Below, piece by piece: positions 7,617-16,836 of a stretch of 61,348 nt of DNA. Position numbers and translations under genes: made by a program. The stretch is taken from assembly GCF_016649425.1 (NCBI RefSeq), contig NZ_JADRCR010000015.1, forward strand, positions 1 to 61,348, read 5' to 3'. The stretch's first letter is position 1, and each line of letters starts with the position of its first letter. The notes below the pieces were generated by a model. It had not been told where the DNA came from and did no database searches. It was given only the letters and a program-made list of their open reading frames with translations. Source of the stretch: Limnobaculum allomyrinae. Lineage in GTDB: Bacteria > Pseudomonadota > Gammaproteobacteria > Enterobacterales > Enterobacteriaceae.

Positions 7617-9316
7617 GCCAACGTATCACTATTGACCCGGTAACTCGTATCGAAGGTCACTTGCGCATTGATTGCGAAATTGAAAATGGAAAGGTCTCCA
7701 AAGCGTGGGCGTCAGGTACTATGTGGCGTGGCATGGAGGAGATCGTAAAGGGTAACGATCCGCGTGATGCATGGATGATTGTTCAACGTATCTGTGGCGT
7801 GTGTACCACTACTCATGCTATTGCATCAGTTCGTTCTGTTGAGAGCGCATTGAATCTGGATATCCCGGTAAACGCACAATACATTCGTAACCTGATACTG
7901 GCTGCGCATATGACGCACGACCATATCGTGCACTTCTATCAGCTTTCAGCGTTAGACTGGGTAGATATCACCTCTGCACTACAAGCCGATCCAGCTAAAG
8001 CAGCGGCCTTATTGAAAGGTGTTTCCAGCTGGCATCTGAATAGTGAAGAAGAGTTCACTAAAGTTCAGAACAAAATTAAAGATCTGGTAGCCAGTGGTCA
8101 GTTGGGCATTTTTGCCAACGGTTACTGGGGTCACCCGGCGATGAAATTACCGCCAGAGGTGAACCTGATTGCTGTTGCTCACTATTTGCAGGCCCTTGAA
8201 TGTCAGCGTGATGCTAACCGTGTGGTGGCGTTACTGGGTGGTAAAACTCCCCACATTCAAAACCTGGCAGTTGGTGGGGTAGCTAACCCAATCAATCTGG
8301 ATGGTTTAGGTGTACTGAACCTTGAGCGTCTGATGTACATTAAATCTTTCATTGACCGTTTAAATGACTTCGTACAACAAGTGTACAAAGTCGATACGGC
8401 CGTGATTGCAGCGTTCTATCCTGAGTGGCTGGAATTGGGCAAAGGGGCGGTTAACTACCTGAGTACCCCTGAATTCCCGACCGATAGCAAGAATGGTAGC
8501 TTCGTATTCCCGGGTGGTTATATCACTAACAGTGATTTATCGACTTATCGTCCGATTACCTCTCAATCAGATGAGTTCCTGATTAAAGGTATTCAGGAAA
8601 GCGCTAAACACGCCTGGTATAAAGATGAAGAACCACAGGCACCGTGGGAAGGAACAACGATTCCTAACTACAGCACTTGGGATGAGAACGGCAAATATTC
8701 ATGGGTTAAGTCACCAACCTTCTACGGTAAAACGACTGAAGTGGGCCCATTAGCCAACATGCTGTGTAAACTGGCTGCTAACCATGAACCAACCAAGAAG
8801 CATCTGAATGATATCGTGGGTATTTATACCGCATTAACCGGTAAAACCATTGAAGTTGCTCAGCTGCATTCAACACTGGGACGTATTGTTGGCCGTACTG
8901 TACACGCTTGTACTCTGCAAGATTTGTTACAAAATCAGTATAAATCACTGATTGAAAACATCGGCAAAGGGGATCATGTTGCCTATGTGAAACCAAATAT
9001 TCCGGCAACCGGCACCTTCAAGGGCGTAGGTTTTGCGGAAGTTTCACGCGGAATGTTATCCCACTGGATCGTCATCAAAGATGGTAAAATCGAAAACTAT
9101 CAGGCAGTCGTTCCATCCACCTGGAACTCTGGCCCACGTAACTTCAATGATGAAGTTGGGCCATACGAGCAGTCTCTGGTAGGTACTCCGATTGCCGATC
9201 CGGCGAAACCGTTAGAAGTTGTACGTACCATTCACTCCTTCGACCCATGTATGGCTTGTGCGGTACACGTGGTTGACGCAGATGGTAATGAAGTCACAAA
9301 AGTTAAGGTTCTTTAA
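7613..9316 (+). CDS. hybC: Hydrogenase-2 large (catalytic) subunit precursor
   Basis: The 567-residue [NiFe] catalytic subunit, the same length as in E. coli. The Ni ligands are in RICGVCTTTHA near residue 58 and DPCMACAVH near residue 545. The 15 residues after that His form the C-terminal tail that HybD removes once nickel is inserted. It has no signal of its own and is carried through Tat with HybO. It overlaps hybB by 4 bases; its TAA overlaps the ATG of hybD by one base. Confidence 0.98.
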   Translation: MSQRITIDPVTRIEGHLRIDCEIENGKVSKAWASGTMWRGMEEIVKGNDPRDAWMIVQRICGVCTTTHAIASVRSVESALNLDIPVNAQYIRNLILAAHMTHDHIVHFYQLSALDWVDITSALQADPAKAAALLKGVSSWHLNSEEEFTKVQNKIKDLVASGQLGIFANGYWGHPAMKLPPEVNLIAVAHYLQALECQRDANRVVALLGGKTPHIQNLAVGGVANPINLDGLGVLNLERLMYIKSFIDRLNDFVQQVYKVDTAVIAAFYPEWLELGKGAVNYLSTPEFPTDSKNGSFVFPGGYITNSDLSTYRPITSQSDEFLIKGIQESAKHAWYKDEEPQAPWEGTTIPNYSTWDENGKYSWVKSPTFYGKTTEVGPLANMLCKLAANHEPTKKHLNDIVGIYTALTGKTIEVAQLHSTLGRIVGRTVHACTLQDLLQNQYKSLIENIGKGDHVAYVKPNIPATGTFKGVGFAEVSRGMLSHWIVIKDGKIENYQAVVPSTWNSGPRNFNDEVGPYEQSLVGTPIADPAKPLEVVRTIHSFDPCMACAVHVVDADGNEVTKVKVL

Positions 9317-9801
9317 TGCGGATATTAGTTTTAGGCGTTGGTAATGTTCTTTTAACCGACGAAGCGATAGGCGTACGTGTTGTTGAAGCACTGGAGCAAA
9401 ACTACGTCCTGCCCGACTACGTAGAAGTTCTGGACGGCGGAACCGCCGGAATGGAACTGCTGGAAGCGATGGCAAACCGCGATCATCTGATCATTGCCGA
9501 TGCTATCGTTTCTAAAAAGCGCACGCCGGGCACCATTATGATTTTGCGTGATGAAGAAGTGCCAACGCTGTTTACTAATAAGATTTCTCCGCATCAGTTA
9601 GGTTTGGCCGACGTTCTGTCGGCCCTCCGCTTTACCGGGGAGTTCCCCGGTAAACTGACTCTGGTTGGTGTTATTCCTGAATCACTGGAGCCGCACATTG
9701 GCATGACCGCAACGGTTGAAGCCATGGTTGAACCAGCGTTACAAGAAGTGATAGCGGCCTTGCGCTCATCTGGTGTAGACGTTCTACCCAAGGAGAAATA
9801 A
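9316..9801 (+). CDS. hybD: Hydrogenase-2 maturation endopeptidase
   Basis: A 161-residue HupD/HycI-type protease (E. coli: 164) that checks nickel occupancy and cleaves the C-terminal tail of pre-HybC after the His of DPCMACAVH. The N-terminal motif GVGNVLLTDEAIGVR carries the metal-sensing Glu of the family, and the conserved DGGTAGMELLE and SPHQLGLADVL segments follow. It is translationally coupled to hybC by a one-base overlap. Confidence 0.96.
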   Translation: MRILVLGVGNVLLTDEAIGVRVVEALEQNYVLPDYVEVLDGGTAGMELLEAMANRDHLIIADAIVSKKRTPGTIMILRDEEVPTLFTNKISPHQLGLADVLSALRFTGEFPGKLTLVGVIPESLEPHIGMTATVEAMVEPALQEVIAALRSSGVDVLPKEK

Positions 9802-9803
9802 GC

Positions 9804-10295
9804 ATGTCCGATGAGATTTGTGGCTACGCTGAGGAGCCAACGGCTCTGGTTCAGCGCGCTTTTCAGGATGTTGCTGATAAAGCGATGCATGACCTCTCTT
9901 TCCTTCATCCTAATATGCCAGTATATGTGTCCGGCTTTAAGCTGTTTGAAGGGCAGTGGGTTGGCTGTGTTATTACCCCATGGATGCTGAGTGCATTGAT
10001 ATTGCCTGGGCCGAATCAGGTTTGGCCGTTGCGTACTATCAGTGACAAACTGGGGTTAGCGATGCCTTATGACAATATGACCTTTACCGTTGGTGAGCTG
10101 GAAGGTATTTCCCAATATCTGACGTGTTCACTGATGTCCCCGCTGGATCATTCTTTAACGCCTGAACAGGGTGTACAATTGGCCAACGATTGTACGCGCA
10201 TGCTGTTGTCGATTCCGGTTAGCGATCCGGATGCCCCGGCCCAATTAGGGCGGCGTGCACTGTTATTAGGCCGCAGGAATTGTAGTAATGCATGA
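9804..10295 (+). CDS. hybE: Hydrogenase-2 assembly chaperone
   Basis: A 163-residue HybE/HupJ-type chaperone (E. coli HybE: 162) that holds immature hydrogenase subunits and helps prevent premature Tat export. It is recognised from overall family sequence, for example GCVITPWMLSALILPGP and the C-terminal GRRALLLGR. AAGGAG lies 9 bases before ATG 9804. The stop overlaps the start of the next gene by 8 bases. Confidence 0.94.
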   Translation: MSDEICGYAEEPTALVQRAFQDVADKAMHDLSFLHPNMPVYVSGFKLFEGQWVGCVITPWMLSALILPGPNQVWPLRTISDKLGLAMPYDNMTFTVGELEGISQYLTCSLMSPLDHSLTPEQGVQLANDCTRMLLSIPVSDPDAPAQLGRRALLLGRRNCSNA

Positions 10296-10629
10296 AGTAT
10301 CATTGTGTGAAAGCACAATAGAAATTATTCAGAAACAAGCTCAACAACATGGTGTGAAGCGGGTTACCGGCGTATGGTTAGAAGTCGGAGCCCTCTCCTG
10401 TGTGGAAGAGAGTTCTCTGCGATTTTGTTTTGATGTTGTCTGTCGTGGTACTGTAGCCGAAGGCAGTCAGCTTCATATTATTCATAAACCTGCTCAGGCC
10501 TGGTGTTGGGACTGTAGCAGTGAAGTAGAAATTACTCAGCATGAGGCTCAATGCCCTAAATGTCAGGGTTTTAGTTTGCGTGTCGACAGCGGTGATACGT
10601 TGCAAATTAAAGAGTTGGAAGTTGAGTAA
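10288..10629 (+). CDS. hybF: HypA-family nickel metallochaperone
   Basis: A 113-residue HypA/HybF protein that delivers nickel with HypB to the hydrogenase large subunit. The N-terminal MHEV binds Ni(II). The zinc site is the two pairs CWDC near residue 73 and CPKC near residue 90. Sequence and position after hybE match E. coli HybF rather than HypA. In E. coli hybG follows directly; here hypB intervenes after a 107-bp gap. Confidence 0.94.
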   Translation: MHEVSLCESTIEIIQKQAQQHGVKRVTGVWLEVGALSCVEESSLRFCFDVVCRGTVAEGSQLHIIHKPAQAWCWDCSSEVEITQHEAQCPKCQGFSLRVDSGDTLQIKELEVE

Positions 10630-10736
10630 CACCTTGAATAACTAATTCGAATATTTATCTCATATTGCCGAGGCAAATGAGCTGGCCGAATTTACCGATT
10701 GAACTGTGACAAGATAATGTCTTGAGGGGGAGTTAT

Positions 10737-11891
10737 ATGTGTACTACTTGCGGATGTGCTGCGGGCGAGCGGCGAATTGAAGGAGAGGAACACGCGCATT
10801 CTCACCATCACGGACACGATCACCATCACAGCCATGAGCATAATCATGCTCACGATCATGACCACCATCACCACGACCATGACCACCATCACCACGACCA
10901 TGAACATCACCACCACGATCATGGGCATAGTCATCATGGGCACGATCATGACCATGCTCATCACGATCATGGTCACCATCACCATGATGAGCATCATCAT
11001 GGACATCATGAAACTCCGCGCACCATTATTATCCATCATCATTACCACCATCAGGGGGATGTACATCACCACGTACATACCGCCATCGCTCAAAAGATGG
11101 GCGATGTAGAGTTTGAACTGGAGATGGAACAAAAAGAGAGCGCAGAGAAGAGTGAAGAGAAATTTCAGCCGCGTGAAGTCGAACAAGATTTAGATTACGG
11201 TCATGGTGAAGCGGGTACTCACGCACCGGGTATGAGCCAGAAAAGAATGCTGCAAATTGAGATGGATGTGCTGAGTAAGAACAACCATCTGGCAGAGCAT
11301 AACCGAGAGTACTTTGCTGAAAAACATATTCTGGCGCTGAATCTGGTATCAAGCCCGGGTTCTGGCAAGACCACATTATTAACTGAAACCCTGATGCGTT
11401 TACGGGAGCGTTTATCCTGTGCGGTGATTGAAGGGGATCAGCAAACCACCAATGATGCCGAGCGTATTCGTGCCACTGGCGTACCGGCAATTCAGGTAAA
11501 TACCGGCAAAGGCTGCCATCTGGATGCACAAATGGTGCACGATGCGGCTACTCGCCTTGAGTTAAAAGAGAAGAGTCTGCTGTTTATTGAAAACGTAGGC
11601 AATCTGGTTTGTCCTGCCAGTTTCGACCTGGGTGAACGGGCGAAGGTTGCCGTTTTGTCAGTGACGGAAGGGGAAGATAAACCCTTAAAATATCCACATA
11701 TGTTTGCCGCATCAGAATTGATGATTTTGAATAAAATCGATTTACTGCCGTATCTGCATTTTGATGTTGCGGCCTGTATTGCCAATGCTCGTCGGATTAA
11801 CCCGAATATTCAGGTTATCCAACTGTCGGCAACCAGCGGTGAAGGTATGGAAGCCTGGGTTTCATGGCTGGAGACGCAGTTATGTGCTTAG
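10737..11891 (+). CDS. hypB: HypB nickel-inserting GTPase with very long His-rich region
   Basis: A 384-residue SIMIBI-class GTPase that inserts nickel into the hydrogenase precursor. I start at ATG 10737 after GAGGGGG; this gives the N-terminal nickel motif MCTTCGC. An upstream TTG at 10722 would put that motif inside the protein. Residues about 20-125 contain more than 50 His, mixed with Asp, Gly and Glu. The G domain follows: P-loop [10 protein letters not shown] near residue 205, ENVGNLVCP near 285 and NKIDLL near 330. E. coli HypB is about 290 residues, the difference being mostly the His tract, which should store nickel. The His-coding DNA contains 21-bp tandem repeats at 10857-10919. 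It overlaps hybG by 10 bases. Confidence 0.96.
   Translation: MCTTCGCAAGERRIEGEEHAHSHHHGHDHHHSHEHNHAHDHDHHHHDHDHHHHDHEHHHHDHGHSHHGHDHDHAHHDHGHHHHDEHHHGHHETPRTIIIHHHYHHQGDVHHHVHTAIAQKMGDVEFELEMEQKESAEKSEEKFQPREVEQDLDYGHGEAGTHAPGMSQKRMLQIEMDVLSKNNHLAEHNREYFAEKHILALNLVSSPGSGKTTLLTETLMRLRERLSCAVIEGDQQTTNDAERIRATGVPAIQVNTGKGCHLDAQMVHDAATRLELKEKSLLFIENVGNLVCPASFDLGERAKVAVLSVTEGEDKPLKYPHMFAASELMILNKIDLLPYLHFDVAACIANARRINPNIQVIQLSATSGEGMEAWVSWLETQLCA
10857..10919 (+). repeat. 21-bp tandem repeat in the HypB His tract
   Basis: Three consecutive 21-bp units (10857-10877, 10878-10898, 10899-10919) encode [14 protein letters not shown] and HEHHHHD, in frame with hypB. The first two units are identical at the DNA level and the third is diverged. 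This points to recent slippage or duplication as the way the tract grows. Confidence 0.85.
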
Positions 11892-12175
11892 GGGTTCCGG
11901 GGCAAATTGTTGCCGTAGGTGAAGATATTCATCAGTTAGCTCAGGTTGACGTTTGTGGCGTAAAACGCGATGTGAATATAGCCCTCATTTGTGAAGGCGA
12001 ACCGGCTGAATTAATCGGGCAATGGGTTCTGGTTCACGTTGGTTTTGCGATGAGCATCATTAATGAAGAAGAGGCGCAGGCCACGCTCGAAGCTCTGATG
12101 GCAATGAGCGTGCTTGAACATGAAGTGGGCGATTTCCTCGGGATCAATGCCGGAGCGGATGATGCAGTACGTTGA
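11882..12175 (+). CDS. hybG: HypC-family hydrogenase-2 maturation chaperone
   Basis: A 97-residue HypC/HybG chaperone. With HypD it carries the Fe(CN)2CO group, then binds pre-HybC. The start MCLGVPGQ provides the essential N-terminal Cys; it lies at ATG 11882 inside the end of hypB. The body ([28 protein letters not shown] is the region, residues 12-39) resembles E. coli HybG more than HypC. The C-terminus is about 15 residues longer than in E. coli (82). Confidence 0.94.
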   Translation: MCLGVPGQIVAVGEDIHQLAQVDVCGVKRDVNIALICEGEPAELIGQWVLVHVGFAMSIINEEEAQATLEALMAMSVLEHEVGDFLGINAGADDAVR

Positions 12176-13277
12176 TGAATTCCGCGATCCTGAACTGGCA
12201 AAAACGCTGCTGTCCCATATTCGCCATAAAGTTTCAGCTATTGCTAAGGCCGGTGAACATCCACTGCAACTGATGGAAGTGTGCGGTGGGCATACTCATG
12301 CTATCTATAAGTTTGGTATTGACCAACTGCTACCACCAGAAATTGAATTTGTGCATGGGCCGGGCTGTCCGGTCTGTGTATTGCCGATGGGGCGTATTGA
12401 CGGCTGTATTGAAATTGCTGAACGCCCTGAGGTGATTTTTTGTACCTACGGCGATGCGATGCGGGTGCCTGGGCGTAATGGATCTCTGTTAGATGCCAAA
12501 CGTCGCGGTGCTGATGTGCGTATTGTCTACTCTCCATTGGATACCCTGACTTTTGCCGAGCAAAATCCGGACAAGCAGGTGGTGTTCTTTGGTCTTGGCT
12601 TTGAAACGACGATGCCAAGTACCGCGCTGACGCTACAACAGGCCAAACGCCGTGGTTTAACGAATTTCAGCATTTTCTGTCAGCACATTACTATTATTCC
12701 AACCTTGCGTAGCCTGCTGGAGCAGCCTGATGTCAGAATTGACGGCTTTCTTGCTCCCGGCCATGTAAGTATGGTGATTGGTACTACACCTTATGGCTTT
12801 ATTGCGGAAGATTTCCATAAACCACTAGTGGTTACCGGATTTGAACCATTGGATATCCTGCAAGCGCTGGCAATGCTGGTAGACCAGATACATGATGGTC
12901 GTTGTGAAGTGGAAAACCAATATAAACGTATCGTCTCCCGGCAGGGAAATGCGCTGGCACGCAAAGCTCTGGATGAAGTTTTTGAACTGAAAGAGAGCAG
13001 CGAATGGCGTGGTTTGGGTTCGATAGCCGGATCTGGCGTGCAGCTGACTCCTGCCTATCGTGAATTTGATGCAGAATTGCGTTTCAATACTCAAGAGCAT
13101 CAGGTAGCTGACGATCCTCTGGCTCGTTGTGGTGATGTTCTGACCGGACGCTGTAAGCCAAATGATTGCCCGCTGTTTGGTTCTCGCTGTACGCCACAAA
13201 ACGCATTTGGGGCACTGATGGTTTCCTCAGAGGGCGCGTGTGCCGCCTATTATCAATATCGTCGGGGGCTCGCTTAA
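12162..13277 (+). CDS. hypD: Hydrogenase maturation protein HypD
   Basis: A 371-residue [4Fe-4S] scaffold protein on which the Fe(CN)2CO cofactor is assembled with HypC/HybG, HypE and HypF. Conserved motifs are [11 protein letters not shown] near residue 35, [11 protein letters not shown] near 63, GLGFETTMP near 145, and the C-terminal cluster ligands with [10 protein letters not shown]. The chosen ATG 12162 (MQYVDEF) aligns with the E. coli start (MRFVDEY) and overlaps hybG by 14 bases. ATG 12159 directly before it is also possible. Confidence 0.95.
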   Translation: MQYVDEFRDPELAKTLLSHIRHKVSAIAKAGEHPLQLMEVCGGHTHAIYKFGIDQLLPPEIEFVHGPGCPVCVLPMGRIDGCIEIAERPEVIFCTYGDAMRVPGRNGSLLDAKRRGADVRIVYSPLDTLTFAEQNPDKQVVFFGLGFETTMPSTALTLQQAKRRGLTNFSIFCQHITIIPTLRSLLEQPDVRIDGFLAPGHVSMVIGTTPYGFIAEDFHKPLVVTGFEPLDILQALAMLVDQIHDGRCEVENQYKRIVSRQGNALARKALDEVFELKESSEWRGLGSIAGSGVQLTPAYREFDAELRFNTQEHQVADDPLARCGDVLTGRCKPNDCPLFGSRCTPQNAFGALMVSSEGACAAYYQYRRGLA

Positions 13278-13280
13278 TTT

Positions 13281-14306
13281 ATGGCTTTTACTGAAAAAGA
13301 TGTCGTTACCATGGCCCATGGTAGCGGCGGTCAGGCTATGCAGCAGCTGATTGAACAGCTGTTTTTACAGGCTTTTGCTAATCCGGCGTTGAATGAGCGG
13401 GAAGATCAGGCTCGTATCCCGTTGTCATTACTTACCTCAGTGGGCGATCGTTTAGCATTTAGTACTGACAGCTATGTTATTGATCCTATTTTCTTTCCCG
13501 GCGGTAATATTGGTAAGCTGGCGGTTTGTGGAACGGTCAATGATGTGGCGGTAAGCGGTGCGGTTCCACAATATCTCTCCTGTGGATTTATCCTTGAAGA
13601 AGGACTTCCGTTGCAACAGCTGGAGCAAATTGTTAAATCCATGGCTGATACCGCTGCAGCAGCAGGCGTAGAGATTGTTACTGGTGACACCAAAGTGGTA
13701 CAGCGTGGAGCGGCAGACAAAGTATTTATTAATACAGCGGGCATTGGCGCTATTCCCGGGACGATTAACTGGGGCGCACAGCATATTCGCCCCGGCGATC
13801 GCATTTTAGTGAGTGGAACGTTGGGGGATCATGGCGCAACCATTCTGAATTTGCGTGAGAATCTGGGTCTTGAAGCTGAGTTAACCAGTGATTGCGCGGT
13901 ATTAACGCCACTGATTGCACCATTACGCGAGATTGATGGTGTCCGAGCGTTACGTGATGCAACCCGGGGCGGAGTAACTGCTATTCTGCATGAATTTGCT
14001 GCTGCCAGCGGTTGCGGTATGTCGATTAATGAAGGGGATCTGCCGGTCAATTCTGCGGTTCGTGGTGTATGTGAGCTATTGGGGCTGGAACCGCTGAACT
14101 TTGCCAATGAAGGCAAGCTGGTGATTGTCATCGCGCCAGAAGCGGAGCAGGCAACCTTAGCTGCATTACGTGCTCATCCTTTGGGTAAAGATGCCGCGGT
14201 GATTGGTACTGTAACCGATACGGCCCGAGTTCAACTAAAAGGAATCTTTGGCGCTTCTCGCCTGCTGGATTTACCGCATAGCGAACCATTGCCAAGAATT
14301 TGCTAA
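13281..14306 (+). CDS. hypE: Hydrogenase maturation protein HypE
   Basis: A 341-residue AIR-synthase-like ATPase. It dehydrates the thiocarbamate formed by HypF on its own C-terminal Cys to give the cyanide ligand. The C-terminal end PRIC carries that Cys, and the N-terminal MAHGSGGQAM and DATRGGVT motifs form the ATP site. It is the last gene of the operon, three bases after hypD, and is followed by a strong terminator. hypF, needed for the same step, is not in the window. Confidence 0.96.
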   Translation: MAFTEKDVVTMAHGSGGQAMQQLIEQLFLQAFANPALNEREDQARIPLSLLTSVGDRLAFSTDSYVIDPIFFPGGNIGKLAVCGTVNDVAVSGAVPQYLSCGFILEEGLPLQQLEQIVKSMADTAAAAGVEIVTGDTKVVQRGAADKVFINTAGIGAIPGTINWGAQHIRPGDRILVSGTLGDHGATILNLRENLGLEAELTSDCAVLTPLIAPLREIDGVRALRDATRGGVTAILHEFAAASGCGMSINEGDLPVNSAVRGVCELLGLEPLNFANEGKLVIVIAPEAEQATLAALRAHPLGKDAAVIGTVTDTARVQLKGIFGASRLLDLPHSEPLPRIC

Positions 14307-14320
14307 CAGTAGTATTGATG

Positions 14321-14360
14321 AAAATAGCCCCGACCGGTGAGAACCGTCGGGGCTATTTTT
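14321..14360 (+). terminator. Terminator of the hyb-hyp operon
   Basis: AAATAGCCCCGAC and GTCGGGGCTATTT form a long GC-rich stem around a short loop, followed by T residues. This is a standard Rho-independent terminator 15 bases after the hypE stop. It can also act on leftward transcripts because of the A-run on its left side. Confidence 0.9.
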
Positions 14361-14471
14361 ATGGCAGGAAACAAATATTGGGTAATAGATTCCAGATAAC
14401 CAAAGTTGAGCGAGGGGGACGGTAACAAACATTTTATGATTTGCTCTGGCTTGTATCAGAAGAATCAAAAA

Positions 14472-15524
14472 ATGACCTCAGAATTAATACCCTCAGATTA
14501 CAGTGAATGGCTGGCGGCTCTAAAAACTCAAATTCAGACAGCACGGCAAAAAGCTATCTTAGCGGTCAATCAGGAGTTGATTGCACTTTATTGGCATATT
14601 GGGAGAGACATTTTAACCCGACAGGCTGAACAGGGTTGGGGAACCAAAGTTATTGAACAGTTAGCCAAAGATTTAAGAACAGCATTTCCGGAACTTAAAG
14701 GTTTTTCCCGCGCTAACCTTATGTCAATGCGCGCTTTTGCTGAGGCCTGGCCTGATATGGCAATTGTCCAACAGCTTGTTGGACAATTGCCATGGGGGCA
14801 TAACATTGTGTTATTAACGCGTTTGAAAGATACCGGGTTACGTATGGCCTATGCCCGACAGGCACTTGAGTATGGCTGGTCTCGCAATACATTGAATATT
14901 CATATTGAGACTCAACGTATAGAACGTGAAGGGTTAGCTGTGACCAACTTTGAATCCCGCCTTCCTGCATATCAATCTGAGCTGGCCAGAGATTCATTGA
15001 AAGATCCTTATCGTCTGGATTTTCTTGGTCTGGGAAAGGATGCGGAGGAGCGGGCGATAGAGTCGGCGTTAGTATAACATATTACCCGCTTCTTGATTGA
15101 ACTGGGGAGTGGATTTGCTTTTGTCGGGCGGCAGGTTCATTTAGAGGTTGGCGGTGATGACTTTTTTATTGATCTCTTGTTTTATCACTTAAAACTGCGT
15201 TGTTATGTGGTCGTTGAACTTAAAGCAGGTGCTTTTAAGCCGGATCATACGGGAAAACTGAGTTTTTATCTAAGTGCTGTTGATGCTCAGATAAAGCGTT
15301 CAGAAGATTCTCCTACGATAGGGTTGCTGCTGTGCAAAAGCCAAAATCGAGTTGTTGCTGAATACGCTCTGCGTGACTCTAATCATCCGATAGGTGTTGC
15401 GGAGTACCAACTGATTAATTCGTTACCAGATAAATTATTGACGGACTTACCCAGTATTGAAGAGATTGAAGCGGAGCTTATTGGCCAACATATTGATTTG
15501 GATGAACAGGCGAAGTTTGAGTAA
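14472..15524 (+). pseudogene. yhcG: YhcG/DUF1016-type PDDEXK nuclease gene, interrupted by one in-frame stop
   Basis: The frame from ATG 14472 encodes a 350-residue YhcG-family protein, broken by TAA at 15075-15077 (codon 202). Before the stop is the DUF1016 N-terminal domain (ELIALYWHIGRDI, FSRANLMSMRAFAEAW, LPWGHN). After it the same frame continues HITRFLIELGSGFAFVG and then the PDDEXK core, FFIDLLFYHLKL and VVVELKAG, which holds the catalytic Asp and Glu-x-Lys. Family members usually have Glu at the stop position, so GAA to TAA is the likely single change. Only the non-catalytic half would be made unless the stop is read through or a restart at 15093 is used. It sits alone between two terminators, as mobile accessory genes often do. 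Confidence 0.85.
14757..14793. repeat. Perfect 17-bp inverted repeat inside yhcG
   Basis: ATGGCAATTGTCCAACA, a 3-base spacer GCT and its exact reverse complement lie within the coding frame, where they spell MAIVQQLVGQLPW. The protein sequence fits the family, so the palindrome is part of the gene and not an obvious insertion. It would form a strong hairpin in the mRNA. Confidence 0.85.
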
Positions 15525-15565
15525 GAGGAGGGGCGTTGACGCGGATGAACGAAGGATTTGGATAT

Positions 15566-15595
15566 AAATGCCGGTACCAAATGATACCGGCATTT
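15566..15595. terminator. Bidirectional terminator between yhcG and atoB
   Basis: AAATGCCGGTA and TACCGGCATTT form an 11-bp perfect stem with an 8-base loop between the convergent yhcG and atoB genes. T-rich flanks are short on both sides, so it is a plausible but moderate terminator, mainly for atoB. Confidence 0.65.
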
Positions 15596-15612
15596 GAGGT
15601 AGAAGCGACTGA

Positions 15613-16797
15613 TTAACTCATGCGTTCAACAATCATTGCAGTACCCTGACCACCACCAATACACAGCGTTGCCAGGCCCAGAGTTTTATCTCTGGCTTGT
15701 AACGAGTGCAGCAGGGTGACCAGAATACGTGCGCCGGATGCACCGATTGGGTGACCCAGAGCAATAGCACCGCCGTTAACGTTAACTTTGGCTGCGTCAA
15801 ATCCCAGCGTTTTGCCTACGGCCAGGAACTGAGCGGCGAAAGCTTCGTTAGCTTCAATCAGGTCAATATCAGACAGTGACAGGCCGGTTTTCTTTAACGC
15901 ATTCAGCGTTGCAGGAACAGGGCCCATACCCATCAGTGATGGGGCAACACCGCCGTTAGCATAGCCTCTGATACGGGCCAGAGGCGTTAATCCCAGCGCT
16001 TTGGCACGGCTTTCAGACATCACTACCAGAGCAGCAGCACCATCGTTAATACCGGAAGCATTACCTGCGGTTACTGTACCCTCTTTAGTGAAGGCCGGGC
16101 GCAGTTTCGCCAGACCTTCTGCCGTGGTGTCAGCTTTCGGGAATTCGTCGGTATCAACAATGATTTCGCCCTTGCGGGTTTTTACCGTTACCGGAACGAT
16201 TTCTTTGGCAAAAGCACCGCTGTTAATAGCAGCTACGGCTTTTTGTTGTGATGCCAGCGCCAGTGCATCCTGTGCTTCACGGCTGATATCGTACTCTTTA
16301 GCAACGTTCTCTGCGGTGATCCCCATGTGGTAACCGTGAGTGGCGCACATTAAGCCATCCTGCAGGATAACATCCATCAGTTTGCCATCACCTAAACGGT
16401 AACCCCAGCGCGCTTTGCTATCCAGCAAGTAAGGCGCCTGACTCATGTTTTCCATACCACCGGCAATAATTGCCTGAGCATCACCAGCAAGAATGGCTTG
16501 AGCTGCCAGAGCGACACTTTTCAGGCCAGAACCACAGACTTTGTTTACGGTATAAGCACAAACCGTTTCAGGAATACCGCTTTTCAGCAGAGCCTGACGA
16601 GCCGGGTTTTGACCTAAACCCGCTTGTAGTACGTTACCAAAAATAACTTCATCAACTGCTTCACCGCTGATACCAGCACGGGCCATTGCTTCACGAATAA
16701 CTACTGAACCTAAATCAACGGCGGAAACCGAAGCCAGTGAGCCATTAAAGCTGCCGATGGCGGTGCGCGCTGCGCTGACGATAACAATGTTGTTCAT
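15613..16797 (-). CDS. atoB: Acetyl-CoA C-acetyltransferase (thiolase)
   Basis: A 394-residue biosynthetic/degradative thiolase that splits acetoacetyl-CoA with CoA into two acetyl-CoA, the last step of acetoacetate use. The nucleophilic Cys is in [10 protein letters not shown] near residue 89. The catalytic His is in [14 protein letters not shown] near 349, and the second Cys is in TLCIGGGQG near 379. Length equals E. coli AtoB. It is the last gene of atoDAEB, 39 bp after atoE. Confidence 0.96.
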   Translation of the reverse strand: MNNIVIVSAARTAIGSFNGSLASVSAVDLGSVVIREAMARAGISGEAVDEVIFGNVLQAGLGQNPARQALLKSGIPETVCAYTVNKVCGSGLKSVALAAQAILAGDAQAIIAGGMENMSQAPYLLDSKARWGYRLGDGKLMDVILQDGLMCATHGYHMGITAENVAKEYDISREAQDALALASQQKAVAAINSGAFAKEIVPVTVKTRKGEIIVDTDEFPKADTTAEGLAKLRPAFTKEGTVTAGNASGINDGAAALVVMSESRAKALGLTPLARIRGYANGGVAPSLMGMGPVPATLNALKKTGLSLSDIDLIEANEAFAAQFLAVGKTLGFDAAKVNVNGGAIALGHPIGASGARILVTLLHSLQARDKTLGLATLCIGGGQGTAMIVERMS

Positions 16798-16836
16798 AAC
16801 TCAATTCCTTAATTTTTATCTATTTTACTATTGGCG

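Noticed and set aside
10692..11186. Leftward Met/Val-rich reading frame of 164 codons
   Set aside because: It is the exact antisense of the hypB His-coding tract; His codons CAT/CAC read as ATG/GTG on the other strand. It has no independent support.
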